A stretch of 10,015 bases of DNA from UBA9547 sp044349205 (GCA_044349205.1 JBIKRJ010000079.1:1-10015); one strand, 5' to 3'; shown: positions 1-7,810, counted from the stretch's first letter. A program made the numbers and translations. Notes: a model not told the origin generated them from the sequence alone.

Positions 1-18
1 TTATTATTGCCTGCATAA
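1..18 (+). CDS. 3' end of an upstream gene (last five codons and stop)
   Basis: Frame 1 reads Leu-Leu-Leu-Pro-Ala and then TAA at 16-18. The last A of this stop is the first base of the thrC ATG, giving the pentamer TAATG. A one-base stop/start overlap of this kind is typical of genes in one operon, so I infer a coding region ending here. In many bacteria the gene before thrC is homoserine kinase (thrB), but five residues are far too few to identify it. A chance open frame cannot be excluded. Confidence 0.35.
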   Translation, partial: LLLPA

Positions 19-1313
19 TGAAATTGTATAGTACCAAACATCAGTCGCCCGATGTAGATTTGAAAGAAGCTGTATTTAGGGGCTTACCTCAAGACAATGG
101 CCTTTACATGCCCTACGACATTCCACAATTTCCCGATTCATTCTTCCAAAACATCGAGCAATTGAGTTTTCAGGAAATGGCTTTCGAAGTAGCGGCTACT
201 TTGATACAAGACATTCCGAAAGAAAGGTTGAAAAAAATCGTGTACGACACGCTAGCCTTTGAATTGCCTGTACTAAACGTACACGACAATATTTATGCCT
301 TGGAACTGATTCACGGCCCCTCTCATGCTTTCAAGGACTTTGGTGCGCGTTTTATGTCGCGACTTATGTCTTACTTTTTGGAGCAAGACAAGCGCGAAAT
401 TAACATATTGGTGGCCACAAGTGGCGACACTGGAAGTGCTGTGGCACAAGGCTTTTATCAAGCTCTAGGAGTAAAAGTAACCATTCTTTACCCTAGTGGT
501 AAAGTAAGTGAAATTCAGGAAAAACAATTGACCACGCTTGGTCATAATGTTACTGCTCTGGAAATTCAGGGCAATTTCGACGATTGCCAACGTCTTGTCA
601 AAACGGCATTCCTCGACACAGATGTGACAAAACACGTGAATCTTTCTTCCGCAAACTCCATCAACATCGCAAGACTAATACCACAGTCATTTTATTATTT
701 CTATGCTTATGCAAAACTAAAGCACCTTGGCAAGCCATTGGTTTTCAGCGTTCCGAGTGGCAATTTTGGTAACTTGTGCGGTGGACTTATTGCGCAGCGC
801 ATGGGTTTACCGGTATATCGTTTTATTGCGGCTACTAATGACAACGACGTCATTCCCCGATATTTGAAAACTGGGCAATTTGAACCGAAACAGTCGGTTC
901 AAACCATCTCCAACGCAATGGATGTGGGTAGTCCAAACAATTTCCCACGATTGGAAGAAATTCACGACAAGGAATTTGCCAAGATGACAGCCAATATTGT
1001 GGGCAAAAGCTATGACGATACCCAAACAACCGAAACATTAAACACTGTTTTCCAAGAATATGGATACGCAATGTGCCCCCATACCGCCATTGCCTATCGT
1101 GGACTAAACGAATTTTTGAAAGAAGAGGGCAAAGATTTGGTAGGAGTATTTTTAGCAACAGCCCATCCGGCAAAGTTTTTGGATGTATTAGACGAAAAAA
1201 TAGCAAAAGCCGTGGTTATTCCCGAAAACCTTCAGCAAGTAATGAAAAAACAAAAAGAATCTATTTTAATGAGCAATCGTTACGAAGACTTGAAAACCTT
1301 TCTTCTTGCCTAA
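18..1313 (+). CDS. thrC: Threonine synthase
   Basis: This is a complete 431-residue protein that converts O-phospho-L-homoserine to L-threonine and phosphate, the last step of threonine synthesis, in the cytoplasm with pyridoxal phosphate (PLP). The N-terminus (MKLYSTKHQSPDVDLKEAV) has the YSTxxQSP pattern usual for the family, which supports the ATG at 18. The PLP-binding lysine is K106 in HGPSHAFKDFGARF. ATSGDTGSA (133-141) and the glycine-rich PLP phosphate loop SVPSGNFGN (244-252) follow, and TAHPAKF lies at 381-387. The length matches the long threonine synthase type. The start overlaps the stop of a preceding frame by one base, so thrC is probably translated with an upstream partner, possibly other threonine-pathway genes outside the window. 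The identification is firm. No defect is visible. Confidence 0.97.
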   Translation: MKLYSTKHQSPDVDLKEAVFRGLPQDNGLYMPYDIPQFPDSFFQNIEQLSFQEMAFEVAATLIQDIPKERLKKIVYDTLAFELPVLNVHDNIYALELIHGPSHAFKDFGARFMSRLMSYFLEQDKREINILVATSGDTGSAVAQGFYQALGVKVTILYPSGKVSEIQEKQLTTLGHNVTALEIQGNFDDCQRLVKTAFLDTDVTKHVNLSSANSINIARLIPQSFYYFYAYAKLKHLGKPLVFSVPSGNFGNLCGGLIAQRMGLPVYRFIAATNDNDVIPRYLKTGQFEPKQSVQTISNAMDVGSPNNFPRLEEIHDKEFAKMTANIVGKSYDDTQTTETLNTVFQEYGYAMCPHTAIAYRGLNEFLKEEGKDLVGVFLATAHPAKFLDVLDEKIAKAVVIPENLQQVMKKQKESILMSNRYEDLKTFLLA

Positions 1314-1346
1314 TATTTTCTGTTAAAATTCTGTTTTCTTTATTTC

Positions 1347-1387
1347 AAGTGGTTAAAAAACACAATTTGTGGCATTTAAAAACACTT
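1347..1387. terminator. Imperfect palindrome, possible bidirectional terminator between convergent genes
   Basis: Three nested pairs of 5-base arms share nearly one centre: AAGTG (1347-1351) with CACTT (1383-1387), TTAAA (1353-1357) with TTTAA (1375-1379), and CACAA (1361-1365) with TTGTG (1367-1371). Short mismatched stretches separate them. Read on the minus strand, the innermost hairpin is followed directly by six Ts (1360-1355). It sits where thrC (+) and the minus-strand block converge and includes the stop codon of the barrel gene. The stem is AT-rich and its inner loop is very tight, so termination is inferred only. Confidence 0.4.
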
Positions 1388-2083
1388 GCCCCAATACAAC
1401 CTGAAATTGAATAGACCATCTCCGTTATTGGAAGCCTTCTTTTGCAACCACTCCAAACGAAAACCTAAGTTTTGGTCGGGCTTCAAAAAATAGCGTATTC
1501 CAAGATGGTGCATGTTTTTCTCTTCCTTTCGGTTGAAATAGGGAACCGGTGGCCCTAAAATGCGTAGTTGGCGCGAGTCAACTCCTGCTTCCACAACCAT
1601 TCTCTTCCACCTTGCCCTAGCTTCTATGGCCGAGCCCGACATGTTTTGGGTTACAAAATCGCGTGAAAAGCGTAACAATATCAAGTTTAAACCAACTTCT
1701 GATGACTCGGTAAAAGAATATAAGAAAGAAGCACCCATTTCAAATCGATAGGCAAACCATATAGGAAGTTTTTGTACTGGGTCGTTAGATTGCATATACC
1801 CCACCGATATTTCGCTTGACAGTATATCGCCGACCTTGAATCGCTTATCGGGTTGATTTAAATAATAGCCTAGCATAATCGAACTTTGGTAGCGAAGACT
1901 AATTCCGCCAACATGCGTTTGATATAAGAAAAGGGAATCACGCGTGTTTAAAGAACGAGAATCGAGTCCTAGATTTATATCTCCAACTCGTAACTTGTAG
2001 TTAGAAACATTAGACTGTTGTGAAAAAACAGAAATACAAAAAACAAAAGGAAAAATAAAACAAGAACCTAATCGCCTTATCAC
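1376..2083 (-). CDS. Secreted protein, probable outer-membrane beta-barrel
   Basis: I do not recognise a named family in this 235-residue protein. It begins with a clear signal peptide: Arg3-Arg4, a hydrophobic core at about 5-20, and a likely signal peptidase I cut after VFS (19-21) before Gln-Gln. The rest has many short segments of alternating polar and aromatic or aliphatic residues (for example HVGGISLRYQSSIMLGYYL and NLGFRLEWLQKK). It ends in FRLYWGKCF, with a C-terminal phenylalanine as in outer-membrane barrels inserted by the BAM machinery. The size would suit roughly 8 to 10 strands. The start is GTG. Its first base is the last base of the nuoN stop (TAGTG), and no other start keeps the Arg-Arg signal sequence, so it is probably translated by coupling to nuoN. 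Any link to complex I is unproven. A porin-like or structural barrel role is possible. Confidence 0.75.
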   Translation of the reverse strand: MIRRLGSCFIFPFVFCISVFSQQSNVSNYKLRVGDINLGLDSRSLNTRDSLFLYQTHVGGISLRYQSSIMLGYYLNQPDKRFKVGDILSSEISVGYMQSNDPVQKLPIWFAYRFEMGASFLYSFTESSEVGLNLILLRFSRDFVTQNMSGSAIEARARWKRMVVEAGVDSRQLRILGPPVPYFNRKEEKNMHHLGIRYFLKPDQNLGFRLEWLQKKASNNGDGLFNFRLYWGKCF

Positions 2084-3465
2084 TACTCAATCAACATAAA
2101 GACGAGCTGCGGAAATATTCCCAACAATAAAGTAAGTGCCGAACTGGTTACAAGGGCAAATTGATAGATACCGCCCAACTGGTATCCTTCTGAATTTTCA
2201 GCCGACTTGAAATGAATCGCCATAATTACCTTAAAATAATAGTAAATGCCTATCATGGAATTGATAACTGCCAAAACAGTGAGCCACACATAGCCTTGAG
2301 ATAATGCATTGTACAGTATGAAAAACTTGCCGAAAAAACCAGCTGTAAGCGGTATTCCAGCCAAGGAAAGCATAGACAAAGTCATCACCAATGCCAAAAG
2401 TGGATTTTTTTTCATCAAACCATTAAACGCTTCAATAGAATCATTGCCTTCTTTATTGCTCACGACCATGATAACACCAAAGGCCGAAATCACGGCTATG
2501 GCATAGGCTCCCGCATAGAAAAGGACACTACTTTCATTATAAAGTTGTCCTGAAACCATAATGGCAATGAGCATGAAACCTGCATTGGCAATGCTTGAAT
2601 AAGCCAACATGCGTTTGATGTTGTATTGGTAAACGGCGCCCAAACTACCCACTGTAATAGTCACAGCTACAATACCACTCAGCAGCGTGTCCCAGTGGCC
2701 AATGCCAGCAAAACAACTTGAAAACAAACGATAAAATGCCGCTAAACTTGCCGCTTTGGCTACAGAAGACATAAAAGCCGTGACATAATCGGGCGAACCT
2801 TCGTACACGTCGGGTGTCCAAAAGTGGAATGGCACAGCCGATACTTTGAACAACATTCCCATCAAAATGAGACTAATACCCAAAGGCAGTAGCAATGTGG
2901 TAGGATAGCCGCTTTGGATATAGCCTCCAATACCCAGTAAATAAAAAGAACTAGTTTCGGCATAAATGAGCGTTATGCCCATCAAGATAAAACCTGTAGA
3001 AAAAGCCCCCATCAAAAAATATTTTAGAGAAGCTTCGTTTGAGGCCAATTGACTTTTATTACTACCCGCCAATACATACAAACTTACAGACATAATCTCG
3101 ATTCCGATGAACAACATGCTAAGATGGTCAAATGACACCATGCACACCATTCCAGTCAAAGCAAAAAACATCAAGGCAAAATGCTCTGATACAAAACCTT
3201 TGGCATTTTCCAGAAAAGAATCAGAAAGCAAAACCAATAACAGTGTTGAAAAGACCAATAAACCAGAAAATCCTAAAGCAAACTTGTCGAAAAAGACCAT
3301 ATCGTGGAAATAGGTGTTGTTAGTTCCCCAATCGTAAAACACTATACCTATACAAGAAAGTAAAGTCAAAACAGATACACCTAGCACAACTTTTATGCTG
3401 ACTTTCGACAAGCCTGCCAACATGCAAAAAATTCCTAGACAAGAAAGAATAACCAATATGGCCAT
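2083..3465 (-). CDS. nuoN: NADH-quinone oxidoreductase (complex I) subunit N
   Basis: This 460-residue polytopic membrane protein is one of the three antiporter-like proton-pumping subunits of complex I, the one nearest the quinone-binding end of the membrane arm. About 13 to 14 hydrophobic helices span it. Residues matching those known to carry protons in the family are visible: Glu123 in LFIGIEIMS, Lys207 in GMLFKVSAVPFHFWTPDVYEG, Lys237 in SSVAKAASLAAF, and Lys380 in AGFFGKFF. NIKRMLAYSSIANAG (282-296) is the typical broken-helix region. The start is ATG with no clear Shine-Dalgarno sequence. It is separated from nuoM by 49 bases of structured spacer, the only real gap among the nuo genes here, and its stop overlaps the GTG of the downstream barrel gene. 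No missing residue or frame break is seen. Confidence 0.96.
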   Translation of the reverse strand: MAILVILSCLGIFCMLAGLSKVSIKVVLGVSVLTLLSCIGIVFYDWGTNNTYFHDMVFFDKFALGFSGLLVFSTLLLVLLSDSFLENAKGFVSEHFALMFFALTGMVCMVSFDHLSMLFIGIEIMSVSLYVLAGSNKSQLASNEASLKYFLMGAFSTGFILMGITLIYAETSSFYLLGIGGYIQSGYPTTLLLPLGISLILMGMLFKVSAVPFHFWTPDVYEGSPDYVTAFMSSVAKAASLAAFYRLFSSCFAGIGHWDTLLSGIVAVTITVGSLGAVYQYNIKRMLAYSSIANAGFMLIAIMVSGQLYNESSVLFYAGAYAIAVISAFGVIMVVSNKEGNDSIEAFNGLMKKNPLLALVMTLSMLSLAGIPLTAGFFGKFFILYNALSQGYVWLTVLAVINSMIGIYYYFKVIMAIHFKSAENSEGYQLGGIYQFALVTSSALTLLLGIFPQLVFMLIE

Positions 3466-3514
3466 TATATGAGTATTTAGTAATACGTATTTAGTAGTAA
3501 GACACTACTTTGAA
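3466..3514. repeat. nuoM-nuoN spacer with direct repeat, palindrome and small hairpin
   Basis: The 49-base gap holds a 10-base direct repeat, GTATTTAGTA, at 3473-3482 and 3487-3496. It also holds a perfect 10-base palindrome, AATACGTATT, at 3482-3491, and an inverted repeat AGTAGT (3493-3498) / ACTACT (3504-3509) with a 5-base loop. The last could form a small hairpin in the transcript just after the nuoM stop. Purpose unknown. It could affect mRNA processing or translation between nuoM and nuoN, or be AT-rich chance. Confidence 0.5.
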
Positions 3515-4972
3515 TTAGAATTTCAACAAACCGCTAACTTCAGGAGCTGCCAAAGAAAGCAAAGGTTGAGGATATAGACCCAAACCAATCACCAACAAGG
3601 CAATAAAAACCAAACCAATAAATTCTACCATATCCAAGTCCTTGAAAGTTTTAGTAGTAGCATTTGTCTCACCCAACATCACATTTTTGTACATGCGCAA
3701 CATATATACTGCTCCCAATATAACGGATAGCCCAGCTATGGCCGCAAATAATGGCTTGTACATAAACAGGGAAGTGAGCAAAAGAAACTCTCCAACAAAA
3801 CCATTGGTCAAAGGAAGTGCCACACTACCCAACATGACAATGACAAATAGTGTCGCCAATTTTGGTGCCATATTGGCTATACCACCCAATTGAACAATTT
3901 CCCGAGTTTGAGTGCGCCTTTCAATTATATCGATAATGTAGAACAAACCAATCACATTGATGCCATGAGAAAACATTTGAAAAACCGCCCCTTGCACACC
4001 CTGCTCGTAAAATGTGAAGAGTCCTGCACATATTAAGCCAACATGGGAAATGGAAGAATACGCTACAAGACGCTTCATGTCTTTTTGCATAACGGCAATA
4101 ATGGCCCCATATACCACCCCCACAATAGACAAAATGATTATGAGGTTAGAATACTGTTGAACGGCCAATGGAAAAAATGGCAACACCCAACGAATTACCC
4201 CGAATATACCCATTTTCAACATGATACCCGACAGCAACATGGTACCCTGAGCTGGTGCAATAGTATAGGTATCGGGTTGCCAAGTGTGAAAAGGGAAAAT
4301 GGGCATTTTGATAGCGAAAGCAATAAAAAACGCCCAAAACAACCATATTTGAGTAGTTCTGTCTAGCCCATTAGCCACTTGCTTCAAAGCCGCTATATCG
4401 AATGAAACAATCTGTGTAGAATGTAAGTACAAGTAAAGAATGCCCAAAAGCATAAACAAACTACCCACCACTGTGTACAAGAAAAACTTGAATGTAACAG
4501 CTATTTTGTTTTCGCCACCCCAAATGGCACAAATAAAGTAAATGGGAATTAAGGCCAATTCCCAAAATATGTAAAATAGAAAGGCATCTAATGCTGTAAA
4601 CACTCCTACCAAACCAATTTGCATCAAATACACCAAGGAATGGAAGTAGTTGTTTTGGGCAAAAGAATGCTCCCTGGAAGAAAGGATGATAAGCGGCACA
4701 GATACATTGGTGAGCAAAATCAATATCAGACTTATGCCGTCCAAACCCAACTTAAATCCTATGCCCATGTACGGAAACCAAGGCATGTCAAATACTACTG
4801 TTGATGTTATCCCAGCTTTCAGAGCTTGGAAAACAACAAACAGCGTAAATACCATACCTACCACCGAAAAAAGCATAGACAATTGCCATTTGAATGCTTT
4901 ATTCAGCAATAATGAAGCCACGAAAGAAATGGCTGGAAAGAGCAATAAGACTTTTAAATAAAAGATATCCAT
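3515..4972 (-). CDS. nuoM: NADH-quinone oxidoreductase (complex I) subunit M
   Basis: This 485-residue polytopic membrane protein is the middle antiporter-like proton channel of the complex I membrane arm, between NuoN and NuoL. Key charged residues are in place: Glu138 in FWELALIPIYF, Lys222 in AIKMPIFPFHTW with nearby His228, Lys253 in MLKMGIFG, and Glu395 in GFVGEFLLL. These match E. coli NuoM E144, K234, K265 and E407 with a steady offset, so no helix is missing. KRLVAYSSISHVG (300-312) is the usual TM-region signature. I place the start at the ATG at 4972. Its A is the final base of the nuoL TGA (TGATG overlap), which implies coupled translation. A TTG three bases upstream would add one residue and is less likely. 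The gene lies between nuoL and nuoN in the standard order. Confidence 0.96.
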   Translation of the reverse strand: MDIFYLKVLLLFPAISFVASLLLNKAFKWQLSMLFSVVGMVFTLFVVFQALKAGITSTVVFDMPWFPYMGIGFKLGLDGISLILILLTNVSVPLIILSSREHSFAQNNYFHSLVYLMQIGLVGVFTALDAFLFYIFWELALIPIYFICAIWGGENKIAVTFKFFLYTVVGSLFMLLGILYLYLHSTQIVSFDIAALKQVANGLDRTTQIWLFWAFFIAFAIKMPIFPFHTWQPDTYTIAPAQGTMLLSGIMLKMGIFGVIRWVLPFFPLAVQQYSNLIIILSIVGVVYGAIIAVMQKDMKRLVAYSSISHVGLICAGLFTFYEQGVQGAVFQMFSHGINVIGLFYIIDIIERRTQTREIVQLGGIANMAPKLATLFVIVMLGSVALPLTNGFVGEFLLLTSLFMYKPLFAAIAGLSVILGAVYMLRMYKNVMLGETNATTKTFKDLDMVEFIGLVFIALLVIGLGLYPQPLLSLAAPEVSGLLKF

Positions 4973-6879
4973 CAACTAAGGGTATTGAAAAGGATAAGGA
5001 TAATGACACCAGTAACCATTGAAAGCAAATAGACGCCCGTGTAACCACTTTGGAAATAACGTACGTATTTGCCCTTCAAAATCACCGCTTGCCCAATAAA
5101 ATTTACGAAAGCATCAATGCCACTCACTTCTACAAAGCGATGCAAAGCGGTAGAAAATAAATTCAAAGGTTTGGTAACCAAGCCTTCGTAAAGCTCATCC
5201 ACATAATATTTGTTGGCAAACCATTTCTGCAAAACCGAATCATATACACCGTCGTGGTTCGGAATGGTTTTCTTTGAAACAAACACCACATAGGCTATAG
5301 CAATAGAAATAAGCGCTGCAGCTACCGATAATCCCATCAACAAATATTCGGTGCTGTGTGACAAATGAGCGGCATGAGCAGGCACTTGTCTTAGATGATT
5401 CACGACAGGGTGAAAGAAATGGCCAAGCCAAGCAGAACCTCCCAACACTTCAGGTACATTGAAAAATCCGCCAATTGTGGAAAGCACTGCCAAAACCATT
5501 AATGGAATGGTCATTAACAAAGGCGATTCGTGCAAATGGTCGGCTTGGGATTTTGTACCTCTAAAAGAACCCAAGAATGTGACAAAAAGCAGACGGAACA
5601 TGTAAAAGGAGGTCATCATGGCACCCAATACAGCCATCCCCCATATTAGCGGACTATGCTCAAAAGCTTTTGCCAAAATCTCATCTTTGGAAAAGAAACC
5701 TGCAAAGGGTGGAATACCCGCTATTGCCACCGTTCCAATTAGAAAGGTAAAAAAGGTAATGGGGAGCTGCTTTTTCAAACCTCCCATTTTTCGAATGTCT
5801 TGCTCGCCGCTCATGGCATGTATCACACTTCCCGACCCCAAAAACAAAAGAGCTTTGAAGAAAGCATGGGTCATTACATGAAAATAAGCTGTAGTATAAG
5901 CCCCTAATCCAATTGCTATAAACATGAAACCTAACTGGCTTACGGTAGAATAAGCCAAAACTTTCTTGATGTCGTTTTGTGCCATGCCAATAGTGGCCGC
6001 AAAGAGTGCCGTAGCCAATCCTATCACCAAAATAACATCGGTGGTAAAAGGCGCCAATTGGTACAAGACATTAGAACGTATAATCATGTAAATGCCAGCC
6101 GTAACCATTGTGGCAGCGTGTATCAAAGCAGAAACAGGTGTAGGTCCCGCCATCGCATCGGGCAACCATGTGTACAAGGGAATTTGAGCACTTTTGCCAG
6201 TAGCACCCACAAACAAAAAGAGCGTGATGGCTACTATAAGCACATTTCCTACGGGCCAATAAGCCGCAATGGAAAACACTTTGTCAAAGCTAACTGATTG
6301 AAAAGTGACAATCATGAGGAATAATCCAAGCAAAAAGCCCAAATCGCCAATGCGATTCATGATAAAAGCTTTCTTGGCGGCATCATTGTATTGGTGGTTC
6401 TTGAACCAAAAACCAATGAGAAGGTAAGAACACAAACCAACACCCTCCCAACCAATGAACATGATGACATAGTTGGCGCCCAACACCAACAACAACATGA
6501 AAAAGACAAATAGGTTAAGGTAGGCAAAATAACGGGCAAAACTCTCGTCGTCGTGCATGTAAGAGATGGAATACAGGTGAATCAGAAAACCAACACCTGT
6601 TATCACGAGCAGCATCATGGCCGAGAGTGGGTCAATCAGAAACTCAAAAGGAATACGCAAAAAGCCTACTTCGATAAAGGTAAAATATTCGATGGTGTGT
6701 TGAACCAAAGGACCATTTTTGACACCCAAGAAAATACCGACACTAATAATAAAAGAGGCTAAAATAGTGCCAGTGCCCACAATTCCTACTAAAGATTTGG
6801 GCAACTTGTTACCAAAAAGACCATTCAGGACAAACCCAGCCAAAGGCAATACAGGAATCAGCCAAGCAAACTCTACCAT
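4972..6879 (-). CDS. nuoL: NADH-quinone oxidoreductase (complex I) subunit L
   Basis: This 635-residue membrane protein is the distal antiporter-like proton channel of complex I. The signature block GWEGVGLCSYLLIGFW carries Glu145. Asp178 follows in NRIGDLGFLLG. Lys229 is in ATGKSAQIPLYTWLP, followed by DAMAGPTPVSALIHAATMVTAG with His254. HAFFKALLFLGSGSVIH has His338 and Lys342, and FFSKDEIL has Lys399 and Asp400. The C-terminal part (about 510-635) has the added helices and the long amphipathic lateral helix region that braces NuoM and NuoN, including FANKYYVDELYEG (554-566), a common NuoL motif. The length is normal. The ATG at 6879 overlaps the end of nuoK by seven bases (ATGGTAG), and the stop overlaps nuoM, so K-L-M are tightly coupled. 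No oddities are seen. Confidence 0.97.
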   Translation of the reverse strand: MVEFAWLIPVLPLAGFVLNGLFGNKLPKSLVGIVGTGTILASFIISVGIFLGVKNGPLVQHTIEYFTFIEVGFLRIPFEFLIDPLSAMMLLVITGVGFLIHLYSISYMHDDESFARYFAYLNLFVFFMLLLVLGANYVIMFIGWEGVGLCSYLLIGFWFKNHQYNDAAKKAFIMNRIGDLGFLLGLFLMIVTFQSVSFDKVFSIAAYWPVGNVLIVAITLFLFVGATGKSAQIPLYTWLPDAMAGPTPVSALIHAATMVTAGIYMIIRSNVLYQLAPFTTDVILVIGLATALFAATIGMAQNDIKKVLAYSTVSQLGFMFIAIGLGAYTTAYFHVMTHAFFKALLFLGSGSVIHAMSGEQDIRKMGGLKKQLPITFFTFLIGTVAIAGIPPFAGFFSKDEILAKAFEHSPLIWGMAVLGAMMTSFYMFRLLFVTFLGSFRGTKSQADHLHESPLLMTIPLMVLAVLSTIGGFFNVPEVLGGSAWLGHFFHPVVNHLRQVPAHAAHLSHSTEYLLMGLSVAAALISIAIAYVVFVSKKTIPNHDGVYDSVLQKWFANKYYVDELYEGLVTKPLNLFSTALHRFVEVSGIDAFVNFIGQAVILKGKYVRYFQSGYTGVYLLSMVTGVIILILFNTLS

Positions 6880-7193
6880 TTTAGCTTGTTTAAAACGTCA
6901 ATATCTATCGATTTTATATTGCGGTATATCATCACAATGATTGCCAAACCAACAGCCACCTCTGCAGCAGCCACCGCCATGATAAAAAACACAAATATTT
7001 GTCCGGAAGGATCTTCTTTGAACACTGAAAGTGCCACTAAAAGCAAGTTGACGGAATTCAACATCAACTCAACCGACATAAACACAATGATTGCATTTCG
7101 TCTTGTTAAAACCCCCAATATCCCGATGCAGAACAAAGTGGCGCTTAAGTAGTAATAGAAGTTGAGCGGAACAGATTGAAAGATACTTTGCAT
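6873..7193 (-). CDS. nuoK: NADH-quinone oxidoreductase (complex I) subunit K
   Basis: This 106-residue protein with three transmembrane helices (about 14-30, 34-56 and 68-90) is the MrpC-like subunit that links the quinone site to the antiporter-like subunits. The two conserved membrane glutamates are present: Glu42 in FMSVELMLNSVNLL and Glu78 in AAAEVAVGLAIIV, equivalent to E36 and E72 of E. coli NuoK. The length is normal for the family. The ATG at 7193 gives the expected N-terminus shortly before helix 1, and the stop lies inside the nuoL start region (7-base overlap). The usual upstream neighbour nuoJ is absent. A 138-base gap and then a dinB-like gene precede it, so this appears to be the first gene of a separate nuoKLMN transcription unit. 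Confidence 0.96.
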   Translation of the reverse strand: MQSIFQSVPLNFYYYLSATLFCIGILGVLTRRNAIIVFMSVELMLNSVNLLLVALSVFKEDPSGQIFVFFIMAVAAAEVAVGLAIIVMIYRNIKSIDIDVLNKLKW

Positions 7194-7224
7194 TAAATTC
7201 CTTTGTGACCCTTAGAAAGAATTG

Positions 7225-7255
7225 CAAGTTTAGAAAATTATCGTCAAAAAACAGA
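7225..7255 (-). promoter_or_regulatory. Weak candidate promoter for nuoKLMN
   Basis: On the minus strand, TAAACTTG (7232-7225) differs at one base from the Bacteroidota -7 element TAnnTTTG. Nineteen bases upstream, TCTG (7255-7252) differs at one base from the -33 TTTG. A transcript would start near 7218, about 25 bases before the nuoK ATG. Both boxes are imperfect and the region is AT-rich, so this is only a candidate. Confidence 0.22.
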
Positions 7256-7296
7256 AAGTGAGTTAAAATTAACCATGGCAATCAATACGAAGGCAA

Positions 7297-7333
7297 AGGC
7301 TACCCAACCCAGCAGAAAGAAGGGGCAAAGCCT
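7297..7333 (-). terminator. Possible terminator after the dinB-like gene
   Basis: Inverted arms AGGCT (7297-7301) and AGCCT (7329-7333), plus an inner CCC (7303-7305) / GGG (7322-7324) pair, could form an interrupted stem that overlaps the dinB-like stop codon. On the minus strand the second arm is followed only by a short TT. The loop is long, about 16 bases. Location supports a terminator, but the structure is weak. Confidence 0.22.
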
Positions 7334-7787
7334 ACACCAACTTTCTCAAATTCAAAATCACGCCATAGTGTAAATTTTCGTGCCCGTAATTATAGACAAC
7401 GCTATCATCAATATTTTTCAGTACCATGCCACTAGAGGTAGGGTATTCCGTGAAGTTGGCAAATAGGCCTTTTGCATAATCCTCTTCAAAACGAGAAGAG
7501 GTCAGCGCAAAATACTCCCTGATTTGGTCAATGTTAGCGGGCGAAGTCCATTCCTTCGGATGGCTCCCTTTTTTGTACTTGTCAATAAAATCTTGTGGCA
7601 CCAACAATGGCACATTGCCCAACCGATAGCACAAACCCTGTTGAGACGCCACCATGTGGCCCAGATTCCACGCAATGTGGTTGTTCAAGCCAGCAGGAAT
7701 GATGTGCAACTGCTCATCGCTCAAATGGGCAATGGAATTCAACGTATTCTTGCGAAGAGTAAGGAGGGCTTCAAAAATAAATCTCAT
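7332..7787 (-). CDS. DinB-like (DinB_2 type) putative metal-dependent protein
   Basis: This 151-residue protein matches the four-helix-bundle DinB/YfiT superfamily. Members bind a divalent metal through three histidines, and some act as thiol-dependent transferases. Most in this branch have no known substrate. The three expected ligands are visible: His44 in NNHIAWNLGHMVASQQ on helix 2, and His136 and His140 in NYGHENLHYGVI on helix 4. The N-terminus (FEALLTLRKNTL...LSDEQLHIIPAG) fits the family start, so the ATG at 7787 is well supported. There is no signal peptide or membrane segment, so it is likely cytoplasmic. It lies 109 bases after the unknown 141-residue gene and 138 bases before nuoK, and may be transcribed alone from the TAAATTTG element upstream. 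Despite the family name, there is no sign of a DNA-damage role. Confidence 0.87.
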   Translation of the reverse strand: MRFIFEALLTLRKNTLNSIAHLSDEQLHIIPAGLNNHIAWNLGHMVASQQGLCYRLGNVPLLVPQDFIDKYKKGSHPKEWTSPANIDQIREYFALTSSRFEEDYAKGLFANFTEYPTSSGMVLKNIDDSVVYNYGHENLHYGVILNLRKLV

Positions 7788-7810
7788 GGGTAGACAAGTA
7801 AAAAGACCTT

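Noticed and set aside
850..1206. 118-codon minus-strand open frame within thrC
   Set aside because: Shadow of thrC, whose own frame carries the complete family motifs. No leader or domain is visible.
4973..4975. TTG as an alternative nuoM start, one codon upstream of the ATG
   Set aside because: The ATG at 4972 forms the common TGATG overlap with nuoL and gives the family-like N-terminus, so an extra leucine codon start is not needed.
7244..7345. Minus-strand open stretch of about 33 codons with a very hydrophobic run (CPFFLLGWVAFAFVLIAMV) in the gap between the dinB-like gene and nuoK
   Set aside because: There is no ATG, GTG or well-placed start before the hydrophobic part, and it begins at a stop inside the dinB-like gene. 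It could be a remnant of a membrane protein gene, but low-complexity chance is as likely, and there is not enough to call a gene or pseudogene.
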